DNA of 64,000 bases from assembly GCA_020850615.1 (NCBI GenBank), contig JADZEI010000045.1:46889-110888 (forward strand). The letters are read 5' to 3'. The stretch is from Dehalococcoidia bacterium. Its GTDB lineage: Bacteria > Chloroflexota > Dehalococcoidia > Tepidiformales > Tepidiformaceae. Under the pieces are notes generated by a model that was given only the letters and a program-made list of their open reading frames with translations, ran no database searches and was not told the origin of the DNA. Positions 14,341-23,890 of this stretch are shown piece by piece (position 1 is the first letter of the stretch; every line of letters begins with the position of its first letter). Made by a program: the position numbers and the translations under genes.

Positions 14341-17300
14341 TGGCCCAGGTACTCCCGCAGCGTGGCGACATCGAACGAGGCGCCGGCGGTGAGCGCGTCG
14401 ATGGCGGCGCGGGCGGTATCGATGCTCGTGAAGCAGGGCACGCGCTTTTCGGCGGCGGTGCGGCGGATGTGGAACCCATCCCGGAGCGAGCCGGTGAACC
14501 GGCCTTCGGAGGTGTTGATGACGCACTGCACGCTGCCGTCGGCGATGACATCGACGACGTTCGGGTGCCCGCCGGTGAGGACCTTGGTCACGCTTGTCAC
14601 GGGCAGGCCGAGGGCCTCGATCATCGTGGCCGTGCCCTCGGTCGCGTAGAGCCGGTATCCGGACTCGGCGAGCTGCCGGATGAGCGGCAGTGCCGCCGGT
14701 TTCGTGCGGTCGCTGATGCTGAGGAGGACGGCGGCGTTCGGCTTGAGCGCCAGGTCCGACGACAGGAGCGCCTTCGCGAGCGCGCCTTCGAACGTGCGGT
14801 CGATGCCCATGACCTCGCCCGTGCTCTTCATCTCGGGGCCGAGATAGGTGTCGACGCCCACGAGCTTGGACATCGAGAAGACGGGCGCCTTGACCGCGAC
14901 GAGCGGCTTTTCGGGCCAGAGGCCGGGCGGCCACCCCTGCGAGGCGAGCGACCGGCCGAGCATCGCGCTGACGGCAAGCTGGACCATCGGCACGCCGGTG
15001 ATCTTCGAGAGGAACGGGACCGTGCGGCTGGCGCGCGGGTTCACTTCGAGCACGAACACCCGCGGGCCCTCGCCCGGCACACGCGGCAGGACCACGTACT
15101 GGATGTTCGTCAGGCCGATGGCGCCCATGCCGAGGACGATCCGCTCGGTGTAGTCGCGGAGGACCTCGCGCTCTTCGTCGTCGAGGTGGACCGGCGGATA
15201 GACGGCCATGGAGTCGCCGGAATGGACGCCGGCAGCCTCGATGTGCTCCATGATGCCGGGGATGAGGACCTGCTGGCCGTCGCAGATGGCGTCGACCTCG
15301 ACTTCGCGGCCTTCGAGGAACTTGTCGATGAGGACGGGCTTGCCCTGGGCGGCTTCGAAGGCGTGGGCGACGAAGGTCACGAGCTCGGTCGCGTTCTGGA
15401 CGATCTCCATTGCGCGGCCGCCGAGCACGAACGAGGGCCGGACGAGCACGGGGTAGCCGATGGTCTCGGCGGTCTTGATCGCCTCTTCCATGGTGAGGAT
15501 GGCGGCGCCGGGCGGCTGGGGGATGCCGAGCTCCTGGAGGAAGCGCTCGAAGAGGCGGCGATCCTCGGCGGTGTCGATGGTCTCGGAGCTGGAGCCGATG
15601 ATCGGCAGCGCGGCGCGGCGGAGCGGGTCGGCGAGGTTGATCGCGGTCTGGCCGCCGAACTGGACGATGCTGGCGGGTGGCTCGGGCTCCTCGCCCTGTT
15701 CGTTTTCGATGATGTCGCGGACGGCTTCGTCGTCGAGGGGCTCGAAGTAGAGGCGGTCGCTGGTGTCGAAGTCGGTCGAGACGGTCTCGGGGTTCGAATT
15801 GACCATGATCGCGCGGAGGCCGGCGGCCTGGAGTGCCCAGGCCGCGTGCACGCTGGCGTAGTCGAATTCGATGCCCTGGCCGATGCGGATGGGGCCGCTG
15901 CCGATGACCACCGCGGCGGCGCCGGGCTCGGGGGTCGCTTCGTTCTCGGATTCGTAGCTGCTGTAGAAGTAGGGCGTGGCGGCGTCGAACTCGGCGGCGC
16001 AGGTGTCCACCATCTTGTACACGGGGCGGATGTCCCACTCGTGGCGGAGGTTGCGGATCTGCTCGGGGAGGCGGTCGGCGAGCTGGCCGATCATCTCGTC
16101 GCTGAACCCGAGCCGCTTCGCCGCGCGCAGCAGCGCCTGGTCGAGGTGCTCGGTGAGAAGGCGCTTCTCCATCGCGACGATGTTCTGCAGGCGCTCGACG
16201 AACCAGGGGTCGACGCCGGTGGTCCGCGAGACGTCCATGGTGGACATGCCGCGGCGGATGGCGGCCATGAGCGCCCAGAGCCGCTCGTCGGTGGCTTCGA
16301 GGGAGAACTCGCCGCCGTTTCGCCATTCGGGCCGCTCCCAGAGCAGCGAGCGCCCGCCGACTTCGAGTGAGCGCACGGCCTTGTTCAGCGCGGCTTCGAA
16401 GCAGCGGTCGATGGCCATGACCTCGCCGGTGGCCTTCATCTGGGTGCCGAGGCGGCGGTCGCCGAGGGCGAACTTATCGAACGGCCAGCGGGGGATCTTC
16501 ACGACGCAGTAGTCGAGCGCGGGTTCGAAGGCGGCGGTGGTCTTCTGCGTGACCGCGTTCGGGATCTGGTCGAGCGTCTTGCCGCAGGCGATCTTCGCGG
16601 CGACGCGGGCGATCGGGTAGCCCGTGGCCTTGGAGGCGAGCGCGGACGAGCGCGAGACGCGGGGGTTCACTTCGATGACGTAGTAGGGGAGTGGCTTCGC
16701 GGGGTCGCCCTCCCAGTCGCGCACGTCCTTGCGGGGGGCGAGGGAGAACTGGACGTTGCAGCCGCCTTCGATGCCGAGCTCGGTGATGATGCGAAGCGCG
16801 GCCGAGCGCAGCATCTGGTAGTCCTTGTCGCTCAGCGTCTGGGACGGGGCGACGACGATGGAGTCGCCCGTGTGGACGCCCATCGGGTCGAGGTTCTCCA
16901 TGTTGCAGATGGTGATGCAGTTGCCGGCGCCGTCGCGCATCACCTCGTACTCGACTTCCTTCCAGCCGAGGAGGTTCTTTTCGACGAGGACCTGGGTGAT
17001 GGGGCTGGCGGCGAGGCCGCTTTCGGAGACGGCGCGGAGCTGCTCCCAGGTGAAGGCCATGCCGCCGCCGGTGCCGCCCAGCGTGTAGGCGGGCCGGATG
17101 ACCACGGGCAGCCCGATGCTGCGGGCGGCGGACTCGCACTCCTCGACGGTGTGGCAGATCTCGCTCTCGAGGACGGGCTCGCCGAGCTTCGCGAGCATGT
17201 CGCGGAAGAGCTCGCGGTCCTCGGCGCGGCGGATCGCCTCGAGGGGTGTGCCGAGCAGGCGGAGCCCGTACTTCTCGATGATCCCGGCGCGGTGGAGGTC

Positions 17301-17588
17301 CATCGCGAGGTTCAGCCCGGTCTGGCCGCCGAGGGTCGGGAGGATCGCCTCGGGCTTCTCCTTCTGGATGATCCGCTCGATGACGGCGACGTTGAGGGGC
17401 TCGACGTAGACGGCGTCGGCGACCTCGAGGTCGGTCATGATGGTGGCGGGGTTGGAGTTGACGAGGATGCTGCGGACGCCCTCTTCGCGCATGGCCTTGC
17501 ACGCCTGGGTACCGGCGTAGTCGAACTCGGCGGCCTGGCCGATGACGATCGGCCCGGAACCGATGATGAGCACGCTTTCTGGCTTCAT
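14337..17588 (-). CDS. carB: Carbamoyl-phosphate synthase large subunit
   Basis: This 1083-residue CarB has two ATP-grasp halves, each opening with IGSGP motifs (VLIIGSGPIVIGQAAEFDY at the N-terminus; VIGSGPIRIGQGIEFDY near residue 560), and a C-terminal MGS-like allosteric domain (YATEGTATMIEALG). It makes carbamoyl phosphate from bicarbonate, two ATP and ammonia channelled from CarA. The ATG at 17588 follows GGGAGG; an upstream TTG would add two residues. Length is normal for the family. Confidence 0.97.
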   Translation of the reverse strand: MKPESVLIIGSGPIVIGQAAEFDYAGTQACKAMREEGVRSILVNSNPATIMTDLEVADAVYVEPLNVAVIERIIQKEKPEAILPTLGGQTGLNLAMDLHRAGIIEKYGLRLLGTPLEAIRRAEDRELFRDMLAKLGEPVLESEICHTVEECESAARSIGLPVVIRPAYTLGGTGGGMAFTWEQLRAVSESGLAASPITQVLVEKNLLGWKEVEYEVMRDGAGNCITICNMENLDPMGVHTGDSIVVAPSQTLSDKDYQMLRSAALRIITELGIEGGCNVQFSLAPRKDVRDWEGDPAKPLPYYVIEVNPRVSRSSALASKATGYPIARVAAKIACGKTLDQIPNAVTQKTTAAFEPALDYCVVKIPRWPFDKFALGDRRLGTQMKATGEVMAIDRCFEAALNKAVRSLEVGGRSLLWERPEWRNGGEFSLEATDERLWALMAAIRRGMSTMDVSRTTGVDPWFVERLQNIVAMEKRLLTEHLDQALLRAAKRLGFSDEMIGQLADRLPEQIRNLRHEWDIRPVYKMVDTCAAEFDAATPYFYSSYESENEATPEPGAAAVVIGSGPIRIGQGIEFDYASVHAAWALQAAGLRAIMVNSNPETVSTDFDTSDRLYFEPLDDEAVRDIIENEQGEEPEPPASIVQFGGQTAINLADPLRRAALPIIGSSSETIDTAEDRRLFERFLQELGIPQPPGAAILTMEEAIKTAETIGYPVLVRPSFVLGGRAMEIVQNATELVTFVAHAFEAAQGKPVLIDKFLEGREVEVDAICDGQQVLIPGIMEHIEAAGVHSGDSMAVYPPVHLDDEEREVLRDYTERIVLGMGAIGLTNIQYVVLPRVPGEGPRVFVLEVNPRASRTVPFLSKITGVPMVQLAVSAMLGRSLASQGWPPGLWPEKPLVAVKAPVFSMSKLVGVDTYLGPEMKSTGEVMGIDRTFEGALAKALLSSDLALKPNAAVLLSISDRTKPAALPLIRQLAESGYRLYATEGTATMIEALGLPVTSVTKVLTGGHPNVVDVIADGSVQCVINTSEGRFTGSLRDGFHIRRTAAEKRVPCFTSIDTARAAIDALTAGASFDVATLREYLGQ

Positions 17589-17678
17589 GACCAACCTCCC
17601 AGGCGGATCGCGGGGCTCGCGGGATTGGCGCTCCCCGGGGTGGGGGAGACGGGGTTGCGGGGGCGGTGGCCCATCGGC

Positions 17679-18155
17679 CTACCTCGCGCCGAACGAGCGC
17701 GAGATGGCATGACGGAGCGGTCGGAAGGTGAAGATGAGCAGGATGGGCGGGAAGGGTAGCCACTGGCCGGCGGGCACGAGGAAGAGCCACGCTTCGAGCG
17801 CCCCGGCGATGGCCCCGAGGGCGATGGGGACCGTGTAGTGGTCGACCTTCTGGCGGTCGTCGCGGAGCAGGGCGAAGCCGAGCGCGCCGATGAACAAGCC
17901 CGCGATCAGCAGCGCCCCCGCGAACATCCGGGCGAGCACGCGGCCCGCGTCGCCCGCGGTGACGTTGCCGTCGACGAAGGAGGCGATAAGGAAGACGAGG
18001 GCCATGGTCCAGAGCATCGAGGCGATGCCGAAGAGCACATCGGGCACCGTCGTCGCGGGGCGGCGCCGGTTGATCGGCGCGTTCTCACGCCGCGGCCCGC
18101 CCGCGTTGCGGCGGCGGACGATGGATGGCTCGGGGGGGCGGCCTCGCTGCGTCAT
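17679..18155 (-). CDS. Small multi-pass membrane protein in the pyr operon
   Basis: This 158-residue protein has a basic, disordered N-terminus (about 45 residues rich in R, P and N) and then about four hydrophobic segments: LFGIASMLWTMALVFLIASF, MFAGALLIAGLFIGALGFAL, the VPIALGAIAGALEAWLFLV region, and PFPPILLIFTF. No family recognised. It lies between a GNAT gene and carB with small gaps on the operon strand, suggesting co-transcription rather than a pyrimidine role. The start overlaps a weak GGAG that is very close to the ATG, so the start is uncertain. Confidence 0.65.
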   Translation of the reverse strand: MTQRGRPPEPSIVRRRNAGGPRRENAPINRRRPATTVPDVLFGIASMLWTMALVFLIASFVDGNVTAGDAGRVLARMFAGALLIAGLFIGALGFALLRDDRQKVDHYTVPIALGAIAGALEAWLFLVPAGQWLPFPPILLIFTFRPLRHAISRSFGAR

Positions 18156-18160
18156 CTCCA

Positions 18161-18610
18161 CTACAGTGGCAGCTCGAAGCTCATGTTCGGGTTGCGCAGC
18201 GGCACCATCGCGCCGATCGACGAGAGGAAGCTCAGCGCGGGCTCGTTGCCGTCGGGGAGGCGGCCGCGCACGCGGCGGTAGCCCTTTTCGCGCGCGAACT
18301 CGATGAGCAACTCGGCGAGGTCGGTCGCGAGGCCGCGGCGGCGGTGGTCCGGCAGCACCCAGACGCCGAGCGTCGCGGTGTCGGGCTCCATGGTGTTGTA
18401 GTCGAGCGCGCCGAAGGCTACGGGGATGCTGCCATCGGTGGCGACGGCGAGCATGCCCTGGTCGCCGAGGCGGCTGATCCACTCGCTCACGCGGGTCTTG
18501 TCCCAGTCGCCTGGCAGGCCGGTGTTCTCGGCGCCAATAGCGCGGACGATGCTGGCGATGTCGTCGGCGTCATCGGCGCCAGCGCGGCGAAGTTCGGTCG
18601 TGCGCGTCAT
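18161..18610 (-). CDS. GNAT family N-acetyltransferase
   Basis: This 149-residue single-domain acetyltransferase has the acetyl-CoA-binding motif A (LGVWVLPDHRRRGLATDLAE, with RRRGLA near residues 90-95), followed by EFAREKGYRRVRGRL. The substrate is unknown. The ATG at 18610 follows GGGAGGGG and overlaps the carA stop by four bases, placing it inside the pyrimidine operon. Confidence 0.85.
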   Translation of the reverse strand: MTRTTELRRAGADDADDIASIVRAIGAENTGLPGDWDKTRVSEWISRLGDQGMLAVATDGSIPVAFGALDYNTMEPDTATLGVWVLPDHRRRGLATDLAELLIEFAREKGYRRVRGRLPDGNEPALSFLSSIGAMVPLRNPNMSFELPL

Positions 18611-19701
18611 ATCACCCCTCCCGGTACCGCGGCCATCATCCCGACGAAGCGGTCGAAGATCCCGTCGTTGTCGAGCGGGCCGGGGCACGCCTCGGAATGG
18701 TACTGGATTGTCATCAGAGGTTCCGTCTTGAGGGCGATGCCTTCGACGGTCTGGTCGTTCAGGTTGATGTGGCTGACGTAGGCGGCGCCATCGAGCCCGG
18801 CGGCGTCGACGGCGTAGCCGTGGTTCTGGGCGGTGACGGTGACGCGGCCCGTGACGGTGTCCTGGACCGGGTGGTTGCCCCCGCGGTGGCCGAACGGGAG
18901 CTTGAACGTCCCCGCGCCGAGCGCCTGGGCGGCGACCTGGTGGCCGAGGCAGATGCCGAGGATCGGCACCTTGCCAATGAGCTGGCGGGTCTCGGCGACC
19001 ATGGTCTCGAGGAGGCGCGGGTCGCCGGGGCCGGGCGAAAGCACGATCCCGTCCGGCCGCAGGGCGAGCATCTCGTCCGCGCGCGTGGTCGAAGGGAAGA
19101 CGCGGACGGCGCAGCCGCGGCTGGCGAGCGAGCGCATGATGTTCCGCTTCACGCCACCATCGAGGAGGGCGATGCGGAGGCGGGACTCGCCACTGGCGGG
19201 CCAGTCGTATTCGCGGTCGGTGGTGACGGTGGTCACCCAGTTCACGTCGTCGTAGCTGGCGTAGCCGCGGAGGCGCGCGGCGGCCGCCTCGGCCGATTCG
19301 TGCGTCGTGACTGTGCCCGGCATGACGCCGTGGCGGCGGATCTTGCGGGTGACGGCGCGGGTGTCGACGCCACTGATGCCGACGACGCCCTTCGCCTTCA
19401 GGTAGTCGCTCAGCCCGCCCGCCGCGCGGATGTGGCTGAAGAAGGTCGCGGCTTCGCGGACGATGAGGCCGGTGGGCTGGATGCGGGCCGACTCCTCGAC
19501 CGCGGCGTCCATGCCGTAGTTACCGATCATCGGGTAGGTGAGCGTGAGGAGTTGCCCGGCGTACGAGGGGTCGGTCAGCATTTCCTGGTAGCCGGTCATG
19601 GAGGTATTGAACACGACCTCGCCGTCGGCGTGGCCTTCCACGCCGATCGACTGGCCCGGGAACACGCTGCCATCGGCGAGGACGAGCAGAGCATCAGGCA
19701 T
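18607..19701 (-). CDS. carA: Carbamoyl-phosphate synthase small (glutaminase) subunit
   Basis: This 364-residue CarA has an N-terminal domain (LVLADGSVFPGQSIG, FNTSMTGYQEMLTDPSYAGQ) and a class I glutamine amidotransferase domain. The latter contains LSPGPGDP, the nucleophile motif GICLGHQ (about residues 246-252) and the His-x-Glu pair in YHSEACPGP. It supplies ammonia to CarB. GGAGG precedes the ATG, and the gene overlaps the end of pyrC by 8 bases. Confidence 0.96.
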   Translation of the reverse strand: MPDALLVLADGSVFPGQSIGVEGHADGEVVFNTSMTGYQEMLTDPSYAGQLLTLTYPMIGNYGMDAAVEESARIQPTGLIVREAATFFSHIRAAGGLSDYLKAKGVVGISGVDTRAVTRKIRRHGVMPGTVTTHESAEAAAARLRGYASYDDVNWVTTVTTDREYDWPASGESRLRIALLDGGVKRNIMRSLASRGCAVRVFPSTTRADEMLALRPDGIVLSPGPGDPRLLETMVAETRQLIGKVPILGICLGHQVAAQALGAGTFKLPFGHRGGNHPVQDTVTGRVTVTAQNHGYAVDAAGLDGAAYVSHINLNDQTVEGIALKTEPLMTIQYHSEACPGPLDNDGIFDRFVGMMAAVPGGVI

Positions 19702-21019
19702 AGGCTGCCTCCATTTCGAACGCCAGCGCGCCGCCGGTGACGACGTAGCGGACCTGGCCGGTGAGGGTCGTGCCATCGAGCGCGCTGTTGCGGCCCTTCG
19801 AGACGAAGCGGGTGACGTCGACGGTCCAGCGGGCCGCGGGGTCGAAGATGGTGATGTCGCCGGGCGCGCCCGGGCGGAGCGTGCCCAGGCCGGGCACGCG
19901 CGCATCGAGCGTGAAGGCGCGCGCCGGGTTCACGGTCAGCGCGGCGATGGCGGCGGCGAAGTCGAGCTCGCCGCGGGTGACCAGCGTCATCACGGTGCCG
20001 AGCGTCGTCTCGAAGCAGCTGAGGCCCGGCGCGGCGAGGTCGAACTCGCAGAGCTTGTCTTCGCGTGCGTGCGGGGCGTGGTCCGTCGCGATGGCGTCGA
20101 TGACCCCGGCGTCCAGCGCGCGGAGGAGGGCGAGGCGGTCGGCTTCGGTGCGGAGCGGCGGGTTGATCTTCGCGGCCGTGTCGTAGGCGGGCTCGTCGCC
20201 GGCGCCGAAGACTGCGTCTTCCGTGAGGAAGAGGTGGCTCGGCGTGACTTCGCAGGTCACCGGCAGGCCCCGCGACTTCGCCTCGGCGACAAGCTCGACG
20301 CTGCGGGCGGTGGAGACGTGGGCGAGGTGGAGACGCGCGCCCGAGGTCTCGCAGAGGGCGATGTTGCGGGCGATGGCCGTGACTTCGGCGGCCACCGGCT
20401 GGCCCTTGAGCCCAAGGCGCTCGCTGACGCGGCCTTCGTTCATGACGCCGCCCGCGTTCAGGACCGGGTCGTCGCTGTGTTCGGAGAGGACGAGGCCGGC
20501 CGCGCCCGCGAGCTCGAGGGCGCGGCGCATCAGGCCGGCGTCGGCGACCGGGCTGCCATCGTCGCTCAGGGCGACGCAGCCGCTGGCGGCGAGCTCGCCG
20601 ATCTCCGCGAGCTCCTTGCCTTCGCGCCGCCGGGTCACACAGCCGATGGGGAAGACGCGTGCGCGGGCGTCCCGCGCGATGCGCTCGAGCAGCGCCTCCA
20701 CCACGGGCGCCGAATCGGGCGCGGGGAGCGTGTTCGGCATCGCGCACACGGTGGTGAAGCCGCCGCGAAGCGCCGCGAGCGTCTCGGTCGCGATCGTGCC
20801 CTTCTGTTCGAAGCCTGGCTCGCGCAGGTGGGCGTGGAGGTCGACGAAGCCGGGCGTGACGACGAGGCCCTTCGCGTCGATGACGCGGGCGCCCCGAGCT
20901 TCGAGCGATGGGCCCGTGGCGGCGATGACGCCGTCGCGGACGAGGACGTCGAGCGTCGCGTCGGTGCCGGATGCGGGGTCGACGACGCGGCCGCCGCGGA
21001 TGAGGAGCTCAGGCGGCAT
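19694..21019 (-). CDS. pyrC: Dihydroorotase
   Basis: This 441-residue class I dihydroorotase has the metal-binding HxH motif DLHAHLREPG (about residues 60-69), later zinc ligands (LSEHSDDP, LHLAHVSTARS) and the catalytic Asp region AIATDHAPHAREDK near residue 310. It cyclises carbamoyl-aspartate to dihydroorotate. GGGGAGG precedes the ATG, and the gene overlaps the pyrB stop by 11 bases. Confidence 0.96.
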   Translation of the reverse strand: MPPELLIRGGRVVDPASGTDATLDVLVRDGVIAATGPSLEARGARVIDAKGLVVTPGFVDLHAHLREPGFEQKGTIATETLAALRGGFTTVCAMPNTLPAPDSAPVVEALLERIARDARARVFPIGCVTRRREGKELAEIGELAASGCVALSDDGSPVADAGLMRRALELAGAAGLVLSEHSDDPVLNAGGVMNEGRVSERLGLKGQPVAAEVTAIARNIALCETSGARLHLAHVSTARSVELVAEAKSRGLPVTCEVTPSHLFLTEDAVFGAGDEPAYDTAAKINPPLRTEADRLALLRALDAGVIDAIATDHAPHAREDKLCEFDLAAPGLSCFETTLGTVMTLVTRGELDFAAAIAALTVNPARAFTLDARVPGLGTLRPGAPGDITIFDPAARWTVDVTRFVSKGRNSALDGTTLTGQVRYVVTGGALAFEMEAAYA

Positions 21020-22004
21020 GGGCGCGCCTCCCCGCGGTGAGCAGGTAGAGCACCGCCATGCGCACCGAGACGCCGTTCGAGACCTGCTCTTCGATGACGG
21101 AGGCGAGGCCGTGGGCGACCTCGGGGGCGATCTCGATGCCTTCGTTCATCGGGCCCGGGTGCATGACGAGCGCGCCCGGCCGGGCACGATCCAGGCGGGC
21201 GGAGTTGAGCTGGTAGCCGCGGATGTAGTCGCGGATGGAGGCGATGAGCCCGCCCTGCTGGCGTTCCTTCTGCATGCGCAGGGCCATCACCACATCGGCT
21301 CCCTCGACGGCGTCGTCGAAGTTCGTGGTCACCGTGCAGGAGCCGCGCTCGCCGGTGGCGGCGAGAGTGCGGGGAAGCAGGGTCGCCGGTCCGCAGAGCA
21401 CCACCTCGGCGCCCTGGGCCATGAGCGTCCAGATGTTCGAGCGGGCGACCCGGCTGTGGAGGATGTCTCCGACGATGACGACCTTCTTGCCGGCGAGGTC
21501 ACCCACGTGGCGGCGCATCGTGTAGAGGTCGAGGAGCGCCTGGGTCGGGTGGGCGTGGGTGCCATCGCCGCCGTTGACGATGCTGGCGCTGGTGTTGCGG
21601 GCGGCGAGGTACGGCGCGCCGGACCTGCCATGGCGCATCACCACGACGTCGGCGCCGATGGCTTCGAGCGTCCGCACTGTGTCGATGAGCGATTCGCCTT
21701 TTTCGACCGAGCTACCGGAGGCGGTCATGTTCACGACGTCGGCGCCCATGGCCTTGGCCGCGACTTCGAAGCTGGCGCGGGTGCGGGTGCTCTGTTCGTA
21801 GAAAAGGGTGACGACGGTGCAGCCGCGGAGTGTCGCGACCTTCCCGACGGGCCGCGAGCGGACTTCGTCCATAGCTGCGGCGGTTTCCATAACGAGCTCG
21901 ATCTCGGCGGGAGAGAGGCAGTCGGTGTCGAGCAGGTCCTTGCGGTGCCAGGCGACTGCCTCTTCGGTACGTGTTTCCTGGTGGAGCTCACTGAGCTCGA
22001 GCAT
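21009..22004 (-). CDS. pyrB: Aspartate carbamoyltransferase catalytic subunit
   Basis: This 331-residue PyrB has the carbamoyl-phosphate loop [13 protein letters not shown] (about residues 69-81), the [11 protein letters not shown] motif, [15 protein letters not shown] and the aspartate-binding [11 protein letters not shown]. No pyrI regulatory gene is adjacent, consistent with organisms that control pyr genes through PyrR. GGAGGTG precedes the ATG; it overlaps the end of pyrR by 17 bases. Confidence 0.97.
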   Translation of the reverse strand: MLELSELHQETRTEEAVAWHRKDLLDTDCLSPAEIELVMETAAAMDEVRSRPVGKVATLRGCTVVTLFYEQSTRTRASFEVAAKAMGADVVNMTASGSSVEKGESLIDTVRTLEAIGADVVVMRHGRSGAPYLAARNTSASIVNGGDGTHAHPTQALLDLYTMRRHVGDLAGKKVVIVGDILHSRVARSNIWTLMAQGAEVVLCGPATLLPRTLAATGERGSCTVTTNFDDAVEGADVVMALRMQKERQQGGLIASIRDYIRGYQLNSARLDRARPGALVMHPGPMNEGIEIAPEVAHGLASVIEEQVSNGVSVRMAVLYLLTAGRRAHAA

Positions 22005-22545
22005 GCGTCACCTCCGTCCCGAGCACGAAAACGCCGTCGTCGCCGTCCACTTCGTGGAGGCGGACCTCGACCGATTGAAAGAGGGCGGTTGGGATGTTCT
22101 TGCCGACGAAGTCGGGGCGGATGGGGAGCTCGCGGTGGCCGCGGTCGACGAGCACGGCAAGCCGCACGCGGGCAGGGCGGCCGAAGTCGACGAGCGCATC
22201 GAGTGCGGCACGGATGCTGCGCCCGGTGAAGAGCACGTCATCGACGAGGACGACGGTGGCGCCGTCGATCGGCGCCGGGATCTCGCTGGGGCGCAGGCGC
22301 GGCGGGATGGCGCGCTGGCCGATGTCGTCGCGGTAGAGGCCGATGTCGAGGCGGCCGACCGGGATGGCGGCGCCTTCGAATTCGGCGATGAGGGCGGCGA
22401 GCCGGTGGGCGAGCGTGTACCCGCGGGTGAGCAGGCCGACGAGGACGAGCTTCTCGGTGCCGCGGTTGTTTTCGACGATCTCGTGGGCGAGACGGCGAAG
22501 GCTGCGGGTAATCTCGTCGGGGCCGAGGAGCTGTTCGCCGTTCAA
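21988..22545 (-). CDS. pyrR: Bifunctional pyr operon RNA-binding regulator/uracil phosphoribosyltransferase
   Basis: PyrR has a PRPP-binding loop [21 protein letters not shown] near residues 90-110, plus [12 protein letters not shown] and [11 protein letters not shown]. It senses UMP/UTP and binds the pyr leader RNA; it may also salvage uracil. A TTG at 22545 follows GGGGAGG with 8 bases of spacing and gives a 185-residue protein starting [16 protein letters not shown], the usual PyrR length. An upstream in-frame GTG at 22581 would add 12 residues but has no ribosome site. Confidence 0.9.
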   Translation of the reverse strand: MNGEQLLGPDEITRSLRRLAHEIVENNRGTEKLVLVGLLTRGYTLAHRLAALIAEFEGAAIPVGRLDIGLYRDDIGQRAIPPRLRPSEIPAPIDGATVVLVDDVLFTGRSIRAALDALVDFGRPARVRLAVLVDRGHRELPIRPDFVGKNIPTALFQSVEVRLHEVDGDDGVFVLGTEVTHARAQ

Positions 22546-22620
22546 AGAAAACGCCTCCCCGGGGACGGGCAGGCGCGACACATACAGGACCAGAAGCCGG
22601 GCATCATCCGGCGCCTCCTC

Positions 22621-22653
22621 CCCTTGCCGGCCTCACGGGACCGTCTTAAAGGG
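22621..22653 (-). promoter_or_regulatory. PyrR-binding hairpin in the pyr operon leader
   Basis: On the minus strand the leader reads CCCTTTAAGACGGTCCCGTG followed by AGGCCGGCAAGGG. Outer CCCTT and AAGGG pair, enclosing GGTCCCGTGAGGCC, which matches the known PyrR recognition loop (consensus TCCAGAGAGGCT) in most positions. It lies about 75 bases upstream of the preferred pyrR start and is followed by purine-rich GGGGAGGAGG and a short GCCGG/CCGGC hairpin. UMP-dependent PyrR binding would lower expression of the operon by attenuation or translational block; which one cannot be decided here. Confidence 0.75.
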
Positions 22654-22772
22654 TCTCATCGAAGATAGCCGGAGCGGGGGGCGTGAGCAACGGGATGCGG
22701 CGTATCATTTAGCACCCCTATACTGGCGTTCGACGCGGCCGGAGGGGCACCGGGCTGCGACATGGAGAACGC

Positions 22773-23384
22773 GTGACGTCCTCATCATCGAGCAGCGGCG
22801 GTACCCGGGAAGCAGACGTCCGGGAGCGGATCTTCGTGAGCGCGCTGCGGCATTTTTCGCAGAAGGGCTTCGCCGCCACGTCCCTGCGCGAAGTCTCCGA
22901 AGACGCGCAAACCACGAAGCCGATGATCTACTACTACTTCGGCTCGAAAGAGGGCCTCTACGGCAGCATCGTCCGCGAAATCCTGGAGGAGATGGCCGAC
23001 AGCATCCGCAGCCACCTGCCGGCGAGCGCGAACGCGTGCGACCAGGCGCTGGCGTATTCCGAGCGGTACCTCGAGCACTTCCTCGCGAAGGAAGAGATCA
23101 TCGCGCTGGTGCTCCGGGAGGTGTTCGGGCTGGGCGGTGCGCCGATGGCCACCTTCGCGCAGACGCTGGGGGAGCGCGTTCGCCAGCCGCTGGACGAGAT
23201 CCTGCGGGCGGGGATGGAGCGCGGTGAGCTGCGGCACGAGCACGTGTACGAATGCGCGCAGGCGATCACCGGCATCCTGAACATGTTCATCCTTGCGCAC
23301 GTCTTCGGCGGCCTGGAGATCGACCGCGCGGCGCCGTTGCGGCAGGTTCGGTACTACATGGCGGGCCTTTCGACTCGCGGTTAA
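22773..23384 (+). CDS. TetR/AcrR family transcriptional regulator
   Basis: This 203-residue regulator has an N-terminal helix-turn-helix at about residues 15-60 (RERIFVSALRHFSQKGFAATSLREVS, then TTKPMIYYYFGSKEGLY). An all-helical ligand-binding domain follows with a C-terminal segment AQAITGILNMFILAHVFGG. The GTG start is preceded by GGAG. It is divergent from the pyr operon. A TATACT at 22719-22724 is a possible -10 box. Its regulon is unknown; no efflux gene is adjacent. Confidence 0.88.
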   Translation: MTSSSSSSGGTREADVRERIFVSALRHFSQKGFAATSLREVSEDAQTTKPMIYYYFGSKEGLYGSIVREILEEMADSIRSHLPASANACDQALAYSERYLEHFLAKEEIIALVLREVFGLGGAPMATFAQTLGERVRQPLDEILRAGMERGELRHEHVYECAQAITGILNMFILAHVFGGLEIDRAAPLRQVRYYMAGLSTRG

Positions 23385-23450
23385 GGCGAAGCCGCTGTCC
23401 CTGTTGCGGCGCGAGGCGGCGTCCGTTGTTTATGGCAGGGGTGTGCACAG

Positions 23451-23840
23451 GTGGCAGAGGCAACGCTGGTCGACTACTACGCGGCACTGAACTTGCCGCA
23501 CAACGCGGACCTCACCGGGATCGAGAACGCGTACGCGCGCCTTTCGGACGAGCTCGCCGTGATGGGCGAGATCGACGAGGGCTGCCGCGAAGCGCTGCAG
23601 CGGATCAACGAAGCGTACGGCGTGCTTTCGAAGCCGGAGCTGCGGCGCAGCTACGACGCGGTCTTCCTCGCGGAGGAGCGCGCGGACCAGGAGCACCAGG
23701 TGGTGCTCGCGATGCGGAGGCGGCTCATCGCCCAGCGGCTGATCGTGGCCGCGCTCGGGCTCATCGTGGCCGCGCAGGCCGCGGGCCTGGCCTACCTCGG
23801 GCGGAACGAGATCAGCGACATCATGGGGCTGATCCGGTAG
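23451..23840 (+). CDS. Degenerate J-domain membrane protein
   Basis: This 129-residue protein opens with a DnaJ-like segment: DYYAALNLPHNADLTGIENAYARLSDEL and then LQRINEAYGVLSKPELRRSYDAVFL. The catalytic HPD tripeptide between helices II and III is absent, so it probably cannot stimulate Hsp70 ATPase in the usual way. A transmembrane segment lies at about residues 97-117 (LIVAALGLIVAAQAAGLAYLG). The GTG start follows a GGGGTG stretch. Role unknown. Confidence 0.75.
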   Translation: MAEATLVDYYAALNLPHNADLTGIENAYARLSDELAVMGEIDEGCREALQRINEAYGVLSKPELRRSYDAVFLAEERADQEHQVVLAMRRRLIAQRLIVAALGLIVAAQAAGLAYLGRNEISDIMGLIR

Positions 23841-23890
23841 CGGACCCCCTTACCCCGCGGCGGCGAGCGGGGCGAAAACACTCGCCTGGC

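Noticed and set aside
13579..16326. A single minus-strand frame joining part of the carB region to pyrK
   Set aside because: The upstream part is an out-of-frame shadow of carB; the pyrK portion starts with GTG at 14340 overlapping the carB stop.
14469..16370. Plus-strand frame of 633 codons inside carB
   Set aside because: It is opposite CarB; composition is D/G/V/E-rich and there is no ribosome site.
23451..23840. Functional DnaJ co-chaperone
   Set aside because: The HPD tripeptide is missing and there are no G/F or zinc domains.
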